Shown here piece by piece: positions 16,959 through 25,423 of a stretch of DNA of 39,973 nucleotides. This stretch comes from an uncultured Eisenbergiella sp. Lineage in GTDB: Bacteria; Bacillota; Clostridia; Lachnospirales; Lachnospiraceae. The position numbers and the translations under genes are program-made. Location of the stretch: contig CANQUI010000018.1 of the NCBI GenBank assembly GCA_947626995.1, positions 1 to 39,973 on the forward strand, written 5' to 3'. The stretch's first letter is position 1. The number at the start of each line of letters is the position of its first letter. The notes under the pieces were generated by a model. It was given only the letters and a program-made list of their open reading frames with translations. It ran no database searches and was not told the origin of the DNA.

Positions 16959-17945
16959 GTGGAGACAAAGCGATATTACAGTCTGGATGTATTAAAGTGG
17001 GTGATGTCGATTGTGGTGATCGCCCAGCATACCCATCCATTTGAACATGTTGACAACCAGCTTTTTCTCAGGTTTCAGACCATGCTTTTTTCGCTTTCGG
17101 TACCTGTGTTTTTCCTGTGCTCCGGCTTTTTTCTGTTCCGGAAAAGGGGAGAGAAGGGAAGTGCGGCTGCTCTCCGAATACGGCGGTGGACCATGAATGT
17201 TCTGCGTCTGTATCTTCTCTGGACGGCCGTGTATCTGCCCTGTACCTTCTATGAGTATTTTACAGACGGAAAAAGTTTTCTGGCGGACTTGTATCTGTTC
17301 ATTCAGGGATTGATCCTGATAGGCCGGCATTTCTATTCCTGGCATCTGTGGTATCTTCTCGCGCTTTTTTACAGCGGCAGCCTTCTGTATCTGATGATGA
17401 AACGCAGCTGGTCAGAAAAAGCGATGTTTGCGGCTGCTCTGCTTTTGTTCACTGTGGGTGTGGCAATGTCGGATATTGTGGATTTTCCCTGCGATCATCC
17501 GGTAATTACTCTGATCCGCAGCGGAATTGTACACACCTTCGGATGGGGACAGATGTTTACCGCGCCTCTGTATCTGCTTCTGGGGGGCTGGCTGTCCGGA
17601 AGAAAGTCCTTGCCGTCTGTTAAGATCGCGGCTGCAGTACTGGCGGCTGCTTTTCTGGCGGGGATGATGGAATTGCCCCTCTGGTCAGGCTTTATGACTG
17701 TCTTTGCCGCGGTGGGGATCGTCTGTCTGGTTTGTTCGGTGTCGTTAAAACCCGCATCTGTCTGGAGTTATTTTGACAGGGCCAGCAAGATTAACTATTA
17801 CTGGCATATGATGTTTTTATTTGTATATACCTTGTGTTTCAGAAAATTTGCCTATTACGGATGGGACGCGTTCCTGGCGGCGGCAGGCTGCTGCCTGGCG
17901 GTATCGTTTCTTCCCGCTGCAAAGAAGAAAGGAAAAGGCCTATGA
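16959..17945 (+). CDS. Acyltransferase-3 family membrane protein (OafA-like)
   Basis: The 328-residue integral membrane protein has about ten hydrophobic segments. The N-terminus YYSLDVLKWVMSIVVIAQHTHPFEHV holds the family's conserved segment 1 and its His, followed by SVPVFFLCSGFFLF. These enzymes O-acetylate polysaccharides at the membrane. GTG 16959 is chosen because AGGAGG lies 6 nt upstream; the TTG at 16944 would overlap the preceding stop and has no site. The stop overlaps the next gene (ATGA at 17942). It is the second membrane acylation system in this locus, besides the MBOAT/SGNH pair. Confidence 0.85.
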   Translation: METKRYYSLDVLKWVMSIVVIAQHTHPFEHVDNQLFLRFQTMLFSLSVPVFFLCSGFFLFRKRGEKGSAAALRIRRWTMNVLRLYLLWTAVYLPCTFYEYFTDGKSFLADLYLFIQGLILIGRHFYSWHLWYLLALFYSGSLLYLMMKRSWSEKAMFAAALLLFTVGVAMSDIVDFPCDHPVITLIRSGIVHTFGWGQMFTAPLYLLLGGWLSGRKSLPSVKIAAAVLAAAFLAGMMELPLWSGFMTVFAAVGIVCLVCSVSLKPASVWSYFDRASKINYYWHMMFLFVYTLCFRKFAYYGWDAFLAAAGCCLAVSFLPAAKKKGKGL

Positions 17946-19024
17946 CTCCCTTTTTAAGCGTTATCGTTCCTATTTACAAGGTAGAACCCTATCTGCGCCA
18001 GTGCCTGGACAGTATTCTTGGGCAGACCTTCAGAGATATGGAAATCATTCTGGTGGATGACGGCTCTCCCGACGGATGTCCGGAAATCTGTGACAGTTAT
18101 GCGGAAATGGATGCACGCGTGAAAGTAATACATAAAAAGAACGGAGGACTCGTAAGCGCGAGAAAGGAAGGAGTCAGGCGGAGCACAGGACAGTACATTA
18201 CTTTTGTGGACGGCGACGACTGGATTGACTGCGGTATGTACCAGGCAATGATGGAGAGGATCCGGGAAAACAATGCCGACATTCTGACTACGGATTATTA
18301 TTATGACGGAGGACATCCGGTAAGATATACAGCTGCGGTTCCGGAAGGACTTTACCGGGGAAAGCGCCTGGAAAAGCTGCAGAAACGTATGATCTATTCA
18401 GGAAGGTTTTACCTGCCGGGTGTTTACCCTTCGGTCTGGAATAAATGGTATCGGCGGGAAATACTGATCCCGAATCTGTTCACGGTGAATGAAAACATTT
18501 CCTGGGGAGAGGATATGGCATGTACGTATACCTGTATGCTGGACGCCCGGTGTGTGGAAATTTATAAAAGCCAGTGCTTTTACCATTACCGGATACGCCC
18601 GGAAGCCATGACGAAGGTTTTTGATCCGGATTATTTCCGAAAATTCCGAAATCTGTATGATTGTCTGGATATATGTTTCGCAGGTAAAATGCAGGAGAAC
18701 TTAGTGGAGCAGTTAACATATCATAAGATTTACGTAATGACGGTGGGGATCAAGGAATGCGCCGGCGGCGTCAGAAACGTCTGTACTGGCGAGGGAAAAA
18801 AGGCATTGGAACTGTGTTATAAGAACCGGGATCTTGCTCATTGTATGAAAAATGTCGACGTCCGCAGGATGGAGCTTCCGCTTTTTTACCGAAAAATATG
18901 GCTGGCATATGAAAAGAAGCAAACGCGAAGAATATTAATTCTGCTCCAGCTGCTGGGAGCGGAAATGGCCATGGAAAAGGTGTTCCGTTTTTTTCGGCAA
19001 AGGAGCGGTACCGGCAAAGAGTAA
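17942..19024 (+). CDS. GT2-family glycosyltransferase
   Basis: This 360-residue inverting transferase has the GT-A fold: FLSVIVPIYKVEPYLRQCLDSILGQTF at the N-terminus, IILVDDGSPDGCPEICD, the acceptor-loop KNGGLVSARKEGVRRSTG and the metal-binding FVDGDDWID (D-x-D type). A C-terminal region with ENISWGEDMACTYTCML completes the usual catalytic set. It would add a sugar to the repeat unit. ATG 17942 overlaps the stop of the acyltransferase gene (ATGA) and has AAAGGAAAAGG upstream. Longer in-frame extensions inside the preceding gene are not supported. Confidence 0.92.
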   Translation: MTPFLSVIVPIYKVEPYLRQCLDSILGQTFRDMEIILVDDGSPDGCPEICDSYAEMDARVKVIHKKNGGLVSARKEGVRRSTGQYITFVDGDDWIDCGMYQAMMERIRENNADILTTDYYYDGGHPVRYTAAVPEGLYRGKRLEKLQKRMIYSGRFYLPGVYPSVWNKWYRREILIPNLFTVNENISWGEDMACTYTCMLDARCVEIYKSQCFYHYRIRPEAMTKVFDPDYFRKFRNLYDCLDICFAGKMQENLVEQLTYHKIYVMTVGIKECAGGVRNVCTGEGKKALELCYKNRDLAHCMKNVDVRRMELPLFYRKIWLAYEKKQTRRILILLQLLGAEMAMEKVFRFFRQRSGTGKE

Positions 19025-19047
19025 GATATGGGCAGGTTTGGAAAACT

Positions 19048-20271
19048 ATGGATATAAAAGAGAAAATTCGGCAGATACAAACCCGTCTGGCGTTAAAGAG
19101 AAGAATTTCTGTTGTTTTTCGTTTTTTTCCTGTCAGGCGGAACAAGGTCGTATTTGATAATTTTTCAGGGAGGGGTTACGGCGACGATCCCAAATATATA
19201 TGTGAAGCTCTGCACAGGAAGGATCAGGCTCTGGACCTGGTATGGCTGCTGGAGAGGGGCGATGAACCAGAAAAGAACAGCATTCCGAAATGGGTAAGAA
19301 CGGTTCCCTATGGTTCTCTGGCTGCCCTGTATGAGCTGTCTACAGCCGGTGTCTGGGTTGACAATGTAAAAACCAGTTACAAGCCGCGTAAGAGGAAAGG
19401 ACAATTTTATCTGCAGGCCTGGCACTCCTGTCTGGGACTTAAAAAAAACGAAGAGGACGCTGAAAAAGTCCTTCCCGCCGCGTATTTGAAAAACTCGCAG
19501 CACGATGCTTCGGTAACGGATTTAATGTATTCGAACAATGACTTCCGAAGGGAGCGATACCGGAAAGCTTACTATTATAATGGAACCGTTTTGAAATGCA
19601 GTGTTCCCAGATGTTCGGTATTGTTCCGGGGAAGAGAACGCGCAGACAGGAAGGTGCGGGAGTTTTTTTCGATTCCGCCGGAAAAACGGATTGTTCTTTA
19701 TGCGCCCACGTTTCGCGCGGACAAAGATGTGTCCGTTTATCAGTTTAATTATTGCCGCTGTCTGGACCTGTTAAAAAAACATTACTCCAGATTCATGGGG
19801 CTGCAAAAGGAATCCGGTTTTATAATGCTTTTGCGCCTGCACCCGGGTGTAGCGGAAAAATCCGGAGGGTTCCATTACGACGATGATGTGAAAAATGCTA
19901 CGATGTACCCGGATATGCAGGAACTGCTGGCAGCAGCGGACGTTTTGATTTCAGATTATTCAGCATGTATTTTTGATGCGGTTTTTGTCAGGAAGCCGGT
20001 GTTTTTGTATACACCGGATCTGGCCGAGTACAGCGGATCGGACAGGGGCCTCTATTTTGAACAGAAGGAGCTTCCATTTACGTTTAATGAATCCGAGGAA
20101 TCTCTGGAGCAGTCTGTTAAGAGCTTTTGTTATAAAATCTATGTGAAGAAATGTGATGAGTTCTGTACCCGGATCGGTCTGGAGGAAGATGGAAAAGGAG
20201 ACGATTATATCGCGGATCTTCTTTTAAAGACAGGAATAAAGAAAAATGTTGGCGGAGAGAACGTATATTAA
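19048..20271 (+). CDS. CDP-glycerol glycerophosphotransferase family protein, tandem copy 1
   Basis: The 407-residue protein belongs to the TagB/TagF family (Glyphos_transf), which transfers glycerol-phosphate or ribitol-phosphate from a CDP-alditol. Recognisable segments are NKVVFDNFSGRGYGDDPKYICEAL, WHSCLGLKKNEED, RIVLYAPTFRADKD and the C-terminal LLRLHPGV, then LISDYSACIFDAVFVRKPVFLYTPDL, which carries the conserved SDYS. It may decorate the polymer with glycerol-phosphate or act in wall teichoic acid synthesis. Its ribosome site (GGAAAA) is weak. A paralog follows directly. A CDP-glycerol-making TagD is present in the window only as a broken relic at 39605, so the donor must come from elsewhere. 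Confidence 0.9.
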   Translation: MDIKEKIRQIQTRLALKRRISVVFRFFPVRRNKVVFDNFSGRGYGDDPKYICEALHRKDQALDLVWLLERGDEPEKNSIPKWVRTVPYGSLAALYELSTAGVWVDNVKTSYKPRKRKGQFYLQAWHSCLGLKKNEEDAEKVLPAAYLKNSQHDASVTDLMYSNNDFRRERYRKAYYYNGTVLKCSVPRCSVLFRGRERADRKVREFFSIPPEKRIVLYAPTFRADKDVSVYQFNYCRCLDLLKKHYSRFMGLQKESGFIMLLRLHPGVAEKSGGFHYDDDVKNATMYPDMQELLAAADVLISDYSACIFDAVFVRKPVFLYTPDLAEYSGSDRGLYFEQKELPFTFNESEESLEQSVKSFCYKIYVKKCDEFCTRIGLEEDGKGDDYIADLLLKTGIKKNVGGENVY

Positions 20272-20298
20272 ATGGAAGGCAGGAGGAGAAATGAAATA

Positions 20299-21501
20299 AT
20301 GGATTTAAAACGCAGATGCCGGCAGATACAGATACAATTTGCGTTAAAGGGAAAAATGGCTGTTATTTTTCGTATATTTCCAATCAGACGGAAGAAGATT
20401 GTATTTGATAATTTTTCAGGAAGGGGCTACGGCGACGATCCCAAATACATATGTGAAGCGCTGCACAGGAAAGATGAGACTCTGGAGCTGGTATGGCTGC
20501 TGCGGGGCGGAAAGAAATCTGCAGAGAAAAAAAGTATTCCGCCGTGGGTGAGGATTGTTCCGTATGGTTCTCTTGCCGCTCTGTATGAGCTGTCTACAGC
20601 CGGAGTGTGGGTAGATAACGTAAAAACAGCTTATAAGCCGCACAAGAGAAAGGGACAGTTTTATCTGCAGACCTGGCATTCCTGTCTGGGACTGAAAAAA
20701 ACTGAGATGGATGCGAAAAAGGTTCTCCCTGCCGAATATCTGAAAATTTCACAGCATGATGCATCGATAACGGATTTAATGTATTCGAATAATGATTTCA
20801 GAAGAGAACGGTACCAAAAGGCATTTTATTATCATGGAACTGTTTTAAAATCCAGTGTTCCCAGATGTTCCGTACTGTTTTCAGAGGCCGGGGAAAGGGC
20901 GGGGCATAAAGTACGGAAATTCTTTTCTATTCCGGAAGAGACAGGGATTGTTCTTTATGCGCCTACATTCCGTGCGGACAGAGATATTTCGGTCTATCAT
21001 TTTGACTATCATCGCTGTCTGGACCTGTTAAAAGAACATTATTCCAGATTTATGGGACTGCAGAAGGAAACGGATTTCGTGATGCTTCTGCGTCTGCATC
21101 CGGGTGTGGCGGAGAAATCCGGAGGACTTCTTTACAGCGATAATGTAAAAAATGCTACGATGTATCCGGATGTGCAGGAACTGCTGGCTGCTGCGGATAT
21201 TCTGATCTCGGATTATTCTGACTGCATTTTTGATGAGGTGTTTGTCAAAAAGCCGGTGTTTCTGTATACGCCGGATCTGAATGAATACTGCAGTCAGGAC
21301 AGAGGGTTTTATTTTGAACAAAAGGAGCTGCCGTTCATATTTAATGATTCCCAGGAATGTCTGGAGGATGCCATCGCGGGCTTTTCCTATGAAGCTTATG
21401 CAAAAAAATGTGAAGAGTTCTGCACGCGGGTCGGTCTGGAGGAGGACGGAAACGGGGACGATTATATCGCGGATCTTCTTTTGAATGAAATGACGAGATA
21501 A
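20299..21501 (+). CDS. CDP-glycerol glycerophosphotransferase family protein, tandem copy 2
   Basis: This paralog of the preceding gene is collinear over its whole length, with roughly three quarters of residues identical by eye. The same segments occur: KKIVFDNFSGRGYGDDPKYICEAL, WHSCLGLKKTEMD, GIVLYAPTFRADRD, LLRLHPGV and LISDYSDCIFDEVFVKKPVFLYTPDL. ATG 20299 aligns with the start of copy 1; ATG 20272, immediately after the previous stop, is in frame and nearer to nothing resembling a site, while AGGAGG at 20281 is 12 nt before 20299. The pair may add successive alditol-phosphates (primer then extension, as TagB and TagF do) or differ in acceptor. Confidence 0.9.
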   Translation: MDLKRRCRQIQIQFALKGKMAVIFRIFPIRRKKIVFDNFSGRGYGDDPKYICEALHRKDETLELVWLLRGGKKSAEKKSIPPWVRIVPYGSLAALYELSTAGVWVDNVKTAYKPHKRKGQFYLQTWHSCLGLKKTEMDAKKVLPAEYLKISQHDASITDLMYSNNDFRRERYQKAFYYHGTVLKSSVPRCSVLFSEAGERAGHKVRKFFSIPEETGIVLYAPTFRADRDISVYHFDYHRCLDLLKEHYSRFMGLQKETDFVMLLRLHPGVAEKSGGLLYSDNVKNATMYPDVQELLAAADILISDYSDCIFDEVFVKKPVFLYTPDLNEYCSQDRGFYFEQKELPFIFNDSQECLEDAIAGFSYEAYAKKCEEFCTRVGLEEDGNGDDYIADLLLNEMTR

Positions 21502-21513
21502 AGGAATGAAGCT

Positions 21514-23031
21514 ATGGGAAGAACAAAGAATGCGGCCAGAAATATCAAATGGGGGCTGATTTATAAGTTTTCTACGCTGGCGGTTTCATTCATTGCCAGA
21601 ACCATCATGATTTATACCCTGGGAGCGGAATATCTGGGCCTGAACAGTCTGTTCAGCTCCGTGCTGCGGATTCTCAGCCTGGCGGATCTGGGGTTCGGGA
21701 CGGCCATCACATACAGTATGTACAAACCAGTAGCGGAAAATGATGAGGAAATGGTCTGCGCGCTTCTGGGACTGTACAAAAGGATATACAGGATCATCGG
21801 AACCGTCATTCTGGGAGTCGGTCTGATCCTTCTTCCTTTTGTTCCGCATTTGATCGCCGGCAGTGTGCCGGAGGATGTGAATGTGCGCATTCTTTTTTTA
21901 ATATATTTGCTGGATACAGTATCCACCTATTTCTTTTTTGCTTATCGGGCTTCCATTTTGACGGCGCATCAGAGGAATGACATCCCGTCGATGGTCAGTA
22001 TGGCTACAAATCTGGCAAAGAATCTGATTCAGATCGTGATTCTGCTTACTGTCCGCAATTATTACTGCTTTGTCCTGGTGATTCCGGGGATATCCATTCT
22101 TACCAATCTGATTACCGCATATCTGGCCGGACGATATTATCCCCAGTATGAATGCAGGGGAACGGTGGACAGGGAAACGCAAAAACAAATCCGAAAGAAG
22201 ACGGGAGCCCTGCTGGGTGTCAAGATTACCGGACTGATTTACAATTCTGTGGACAGTGTTGTGATCTCCAGTTTTCTGGGCCTGGTGGTGCTTGCAAAAT
22301 ATAATAATTATTACTATGTCATGGATTCGCTGATCGCGGTCATCGCGGTCATATTCAGTTCCATTCAGTCCACGGTGGGGAACAGTATTGTGCTGGAAAC
22401 ACCGGAAAAGAATTACAGGGATTACATGAATCTGTCGTACATCAACGCCTGGCTGATCGGCTGGTGCACCGTCTGCCTGTACTGTCTGTACCAGCCCTTT
22501 GTCCGGCTCTGGGCCGGTGAGAGTCTGATGTTCGAAAAAAGAGTGGTTGTCTGGTTCTGCGTATATTTTTATGTATATCAGCTGAAAATCGTTCAAAGTA
22601 CCTACAAGGACGCGGCCGGGCTCTGGAGGGAGGACATGTGGCGTTCCTATGGAGCCAATCTGTTTAATCTGGTCACCAATCTGATTCTGGTGCAGATAAT
22701 CGGCGTTGAAGGAATTCTGTTGTCGACGATCCTGTCTTTGCTGGTGATTTCCTATCCCTGGCAGACATGGATGATTCACCGTAAACTGTTTTACTGCAGC
22801 ATGAAACCGTATGTGCTTCGTCTTCTGGTTTATACAGGAGCTACAGCAGTAGCCTGTGTCATAACAGAACTGTTTTGCAGGCTGGTAACTCTGAAAGGGC
22901 CGGGAGAACTGATCCTGCGGGGAATCATCTGCTGCATTGTTCCCAATCTGCTGTTTCTTCTGCTCTCCCTAAGAACGAAGGAATTCGCGGAAATGATGAA
23001 AAGCATGCGTAAAGTTCTGTTAAAGTCATAA
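21514..23031 (+). CDS. Wzx-type polysaccharide flippase (MOP superfamily)
   Basis: The 505-residue protein has about fourteen hydrophobic segments and the N-terminal signature of Wzx proteins (RNIKWGLIYKFSTLAVSFIARTIMIYTLGAEYLGLNSLFSSVLRILSLADLGFGTAI, given as a motif region at residues 9-65). It would flip undecaprenyl-linked repeat units to the outer face for polymerisation. A GGAATGAAGCT site precedes the start and the gene lies 12 bp after the glycerophosphotransferase. The locus thus has one flippase, one polymerase and two Wzz-like proteins, a full Wzx/Wzy set. Confidence 0.93.
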   Translation: MGRTKNAARNIKWGLIYKFSTLAVSFIARTIMIYTLGAEYLGLNSLFSSVLRILSLADLGFGTAITYSMYKPVAENDEEMVCALLGLYKRIYRIIGTVILGVGLILLPFVPHLIAGSVPEDVNVRILFLIYLLDTVSTYFFFAYRASILTAHQRNDIPSMVSMATNLAKNLIQIVILLTVRNYYCFVLVIPGISILTNLITAYLAGRYYPQYECRGTVDRETQKQIRKKTGALLGVKITGLIYNSVDSVVISSFLGLVVLAKYNNYYYVMDSLIAVIAVIFSSIQSTVGNSIVLETPEKNYRDYMNLSYINAWLIGWCTVCLYCLYQPFVRLWAGESLMFEKRVVVWFCVYFYVYQLKIVQSTYKDAAGLWREDMWRSYGANLFNLVTNLILVQIIGVEGILLSTILSLLVISYPWQTWMIHRKLFYCSMKPYVLRLLVYTGATAVACVITELFCRLVTLKGPGELILRGIICCIVPNLLFLLLSLRTKEFAEMMKSMRKVLLKS

Positions 23032-23045
23032 AGGGAGGGTCGGAA

Positions 23046-23636
23046 ATGATTCATTCCTACAAATCTTATTTATATTATCTTGCTCAGGATAAGATCGCTC
23101 TGGGAGAAACCCGAAGAAGGCCGAGACCGTTCCGGGATGAAATTTGGAGGTTTGAGATTCGCCTCCGCAGGGCCGAATATGCGGATGTGTGCTGCAAGCA
23201 TGTCTGGCAGCTGCCATACCGGTTGATCAGCCGGTTCCTGTATCACAGCTCCAGCGTCAGACTGGGCTTTTCCGTTCCTCTTCATGTATTTGGAGAAGGG
23301 CTGTCCATCGCCCATTACGGGTATCTTGTAGTAAACAGCAGCGCGCGGGTCGGAAAGAACTGCCGCATCCAGGAGGGTGTGACTATCGGCGCGACAGGAG
23401 GCTCCGAGAAAGCTCCCGTCATCGGAGATAACGTATTTATCGGTTCCGGGGCAAAGATTATCGGTGACATCCGGCTTGCGGACAATATGGTGATCGGAGC
23501 GGGAAGCGTCGTAGTGTCCTCCTTTCTGACTCCGGGAATTACTGTGGCGGGAGTACCGGCCGGAAAAATCAGTTCCAAAGACTCTTCTCCATATATTTCT
23601 CCCCAATTATTACAGGGAAAAGCTTTGGCAGAATAA
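23046..23636 (+). CDS. Serine-acetyltransferase-like hexapeptide acetyltransferase, second in locus
   Basis: The 196-residue protein has an N-terminal helical part and a C-terminal hexapeptide beta-helix (GEGLSIAHYGYLVVNSSA, GKNCRIQEGVTIGATGG, APVIGDNVFIGSGAKIIGDIRLADNMVIGAGSVV) that ends in GVPAGKIS. His and Asp positions of the CysE active site are visible at LSIAHYG and nearby. CysE proper serves cysteine synthesis, but in an EPS operon such proteins usually acetylate sugars. GGGAGGG upstream supports ATG 23046. It is the last gene before a 161-bp gap that holds a promoter. Confidence 0.85.
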   Translation: MIHSYKSYLYYLAQDKIALGETRRRPRPFRDEIWRFEIRLRRAEYADVCCKHVWQLPYRLISRFLYHSSSVRLGFSVPLHVFGEGLSIAHYGYLVVNSSARVGKNCRIQEGVTIGATGGSEKAPVIGDNVFIGSGAKIIGDIRLADNMVIGAGSVVVSSFLTPGITVAGVPAGKISSKDSSPYISPQLLQGKALAE

Positions 23637-23722
23637 ATGGAAATAATGTCTCTTTTCTTCGGGCGGCAGATGCCAAACATGTTCTGAGCAGGGCGTTCTG
23701 AGTAATGTACAGACCATAATAC

Positions 23723-23751
23723 TTGACAATTGTAGAAAAGCGATATAAAAT
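23723..23751 (+). promoter_or_regulatory. Sigma-A type promoter before the coiled-coil genes
   Basis: A perfect -35 box TTGACA (23723-23728) is followed after 17 bp by TAAAAT (23746-23751), and the start codon lies 46 bp downstream. It sits in the only sizeable gap within the first module (23637-23797), so the coiled-coil genes and the last GT4 gene can probably be expressed apart from the main operon. There is no clear terminator before it. Confidence 0.7.
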
Positions 23752-23797
23752 GAATTAAAATTTTTTGTGGATTATCCGCAGAAAGGTGGAGGTATAG

Positions 23798-24904
23798 ATG
23801 GAAGGCGTAACAATATTCCGTCAGGCGATGGTGGGCGGTTTTCGGAAAGAGGACGTGATCGAGTATATAGAGAATCTGGAAGCTGAGAAGGAAAATCTGA
23901 AGCTCGCCCTGGATGACAGCACCTTGAAATTAAAAGAAGCGATGGAAAAAATAGAGGAAGACAAGAAAATAGCTGAGACGGCCGCGGATGGAAGCGATAT
24001 CGCAGCCCTGAAGGACGACCTGAGGAAGGCCCGGATGGCGGAGATCGACCTGAAGCAGCAGATTCGCCGTCTGGAGATGCAGAATGCGGAACTGTCGAAA
24101 AAGGCAGCTTCCCCGTCTCAAACAGACACAGACTACAACAGCCGTTTTCTGAAGCTGCAGACTGACGCCAGGACGGTAATTGCCAACCAGAAAAAGGAAT
24201 CGGAAGCCATAGTTGAAAAGCTGAAAGAACATGTCATGGAGTTGTTTCAGCAGAGTAAGGAGAAACAGAAGGAATCGGAGCAGGCTGCGGCTGTCCAGGC
24301 CAGAAAAGCGCGTGAACTGGAGCAGGCTCTGCGCGGCAGCGAAGCGAAGGTACAGGAGCTGGAGCAGGCTTTGCGCGGCAGAGACACAGAGGTGCAGGAA
24401 CTGGAGCAGGCTTTGCGCGGCAGAGATGCAGAGGTACAGGAACTGGAGCAGGCTTTGCGCAGCAGCGAAGCGAAGGTTCAGGAACTGGAAGAGCAGCTGG
24501 CAGAACAGTCAGAGGAACTGCAGCGTTCTTTCTCTGAAGTGGATGGACTGAATGCGCAGCTGAAGGAAAGATCCGCCAGGATATCGGAATTAAAGTCGGA
24601 TATTTCTGAAAAGGATCACATTCTGGAGAACTTAAACCAGGAGCTGGAGTCCAGAAGCACGCCGGTGATTCCGAAAGAACAGCCGGAACCGAAAAGAGAG
24701 ACTGAGCCGGATTTCGTAAGAGAAAGGGAGCCTCGTGCGGAGCAGGAGTATTCCTATGAAGCTTCTGAGAAGAAGCAGCCTGTCCGCCGTGGAGCGGGCG
24801 ATTCTCTGGAAGCCGCGCTGAACGACATTTTCTCGGATGCGGAGACAGCTCTTTCGGACAGTGAAAAGGATGCCCAGAGTAAACTGAAATTTATTCACAG
24901 TTAA
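23798..24904 (+). CDS. DivIVA-like long coiled-coil protein with 14-residue repeats
   Basis: The 368-residue protein starts with VTIFRQAMVGGFRKEDVIEYIENLEAE, which resembles the membrane-binding N-terminus of DivIVA/GpsB proteins (F-x-x-x-GF-x-x-xDV-x-x-YI). Almost all of residues 25-295 is predicted coiled coil by heptad pattern. Residues about 173-228 are four 14-residue units of ELEQALRGRDAEVQ type, encoded by a 42-bp DNA repeat. The C-terminal part is charged and proline-containing (about 296-340), then ends in a short helix. DivIVA-like proteins mark poles or septa; here it may place the EPS machinery, which is inference. GGTGGAGG lies before the start, and a promoter lies 46 bp upstream. 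Confidence 0.75.
   Translation: MEGVTIFRQAMVGGFRKEDVIEYIENLEAEKENLKLALDDSTLKLKEAMEKIEEDKKIAETAADGSDIAALKDDLRKARMAEIDLKQQIRRLEMQNAELSKKAASPSQTDTDYNSRFLKLQTDARTVIANQKKESEAIVEKLKEHVMELFQQSKEKQKESEQAAAVQARKARELEQALRGSEAKVQELEQALRGRDTEVQELEQALRGRDAEVQELEQALRSSEAKVQELEEQLAEQSEELQRSFSEVDGLNAQLKERSARISELKSDISEKDHILENLNQELESRSTPVIPKEQPEPKRETEPDFVREREPRAEQEYSYEASEKKQPVRRGAGDSLEAALNDIFSDAETALSDSEKDAQSKLKFIHS
24314..24481 (+). repeat. Four tandem 42-bp coding repeats
   Basis: Four units of 42 bp, each beginning GARCTGGAGCAGGCT, encode ELEQALRG-S/R-xx-EVQ. Units 2 and 3 are nearly identical, and a partial fifth unit (GAACTGGAAGAGCAG) follows at 24482. Because 42 bp is two coiled-coil heptads, changes in copy number would keep both frame and heptad register. 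Confidence 0.9.
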
Positions 24905-24979
24905 TTGTTTTGCAGGTATGTTCAGATGTTGGGTCGGATGTTGAATCAGATGTTGAGATGGTTAAAAAAGGAGAGAAGG

Positions 24980-25423
24980 ATGAAAGATTCGGTATTGTTC
25001 AGACGGGTGTTATTTGGAGGCTACCATAAGGGTGATGTAGAGGAATACGTGGAACAGCTTGAGGAAAAGAACGAAAAGCTGCTGTTTTCCAAGAATGATG
25101 AAATAAGCGCGCTGCAGGAGGAGATTGAGAAACTGCAGATGGAAATTGAGCTGTGGGAAACCCGTTATAACGAACTGGAAGACAGTACGTCCCGGACAAT
25201 CCGGCGGATGGAGACACAGCTGGATGAGGTTCAGGAGGAGGCCAGCCGGATCATTGTGCGGCAGAGAAAGGAAGCAGAAGAGATTCTGCAGAATGTGAGA
25301 TCCAGGGTTTCCACGCTGCTTGCCGCCCGGGAAAACCATGACGTCCCTACTCAGACGCGGAGAGAAGGCTCGCCGGAGGATACGAGAGATCACGTGATTA
25401 AGCTGAAGAAGAGGGTTGGATGA
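24980..25423 (+). CDS. Small DivIVA/GpsB-like coiled-coil protein
   Basis: The 147-residue protein begins VLFRRVLFGGYHKGDVEEYVEQLEEKNEKL, clearly related to the N-terminus of the preceding protein, and continues as a coiled coil to about residue 115 before a charged tail. ATG 24980 has AAGGAGAGAAGG directly upstream; the open frame could begin at 24905, but its first 25 residues look like spacer. The stop overlaps the GT4 start (ATGA at 25420), so the two are probably translated together. It may form mixed oligomers with the larger coiled-coil protein. Function in EPS export or septal placement is inferred. Confidence 0.75.
   Translation: MKDSVLFRRVLFGGYHKGDVEEYVEQLEEKNEKLLFSKNDEISALQEEIEKLQMEIELWETRYNELEDSTSRTIRRMETQLDEVQEEASRIIVRQRKEAEEILQNVRSRVSTLLAARENHDVPTQTRREGSPEDTRDHVIKLKKRVG

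Noticed and set aside
24314-24481. Repeats at 24314 as a CRISPR array
   Set aside because: The units are contiguous, without spacers, and encode a coiled coil in frame.
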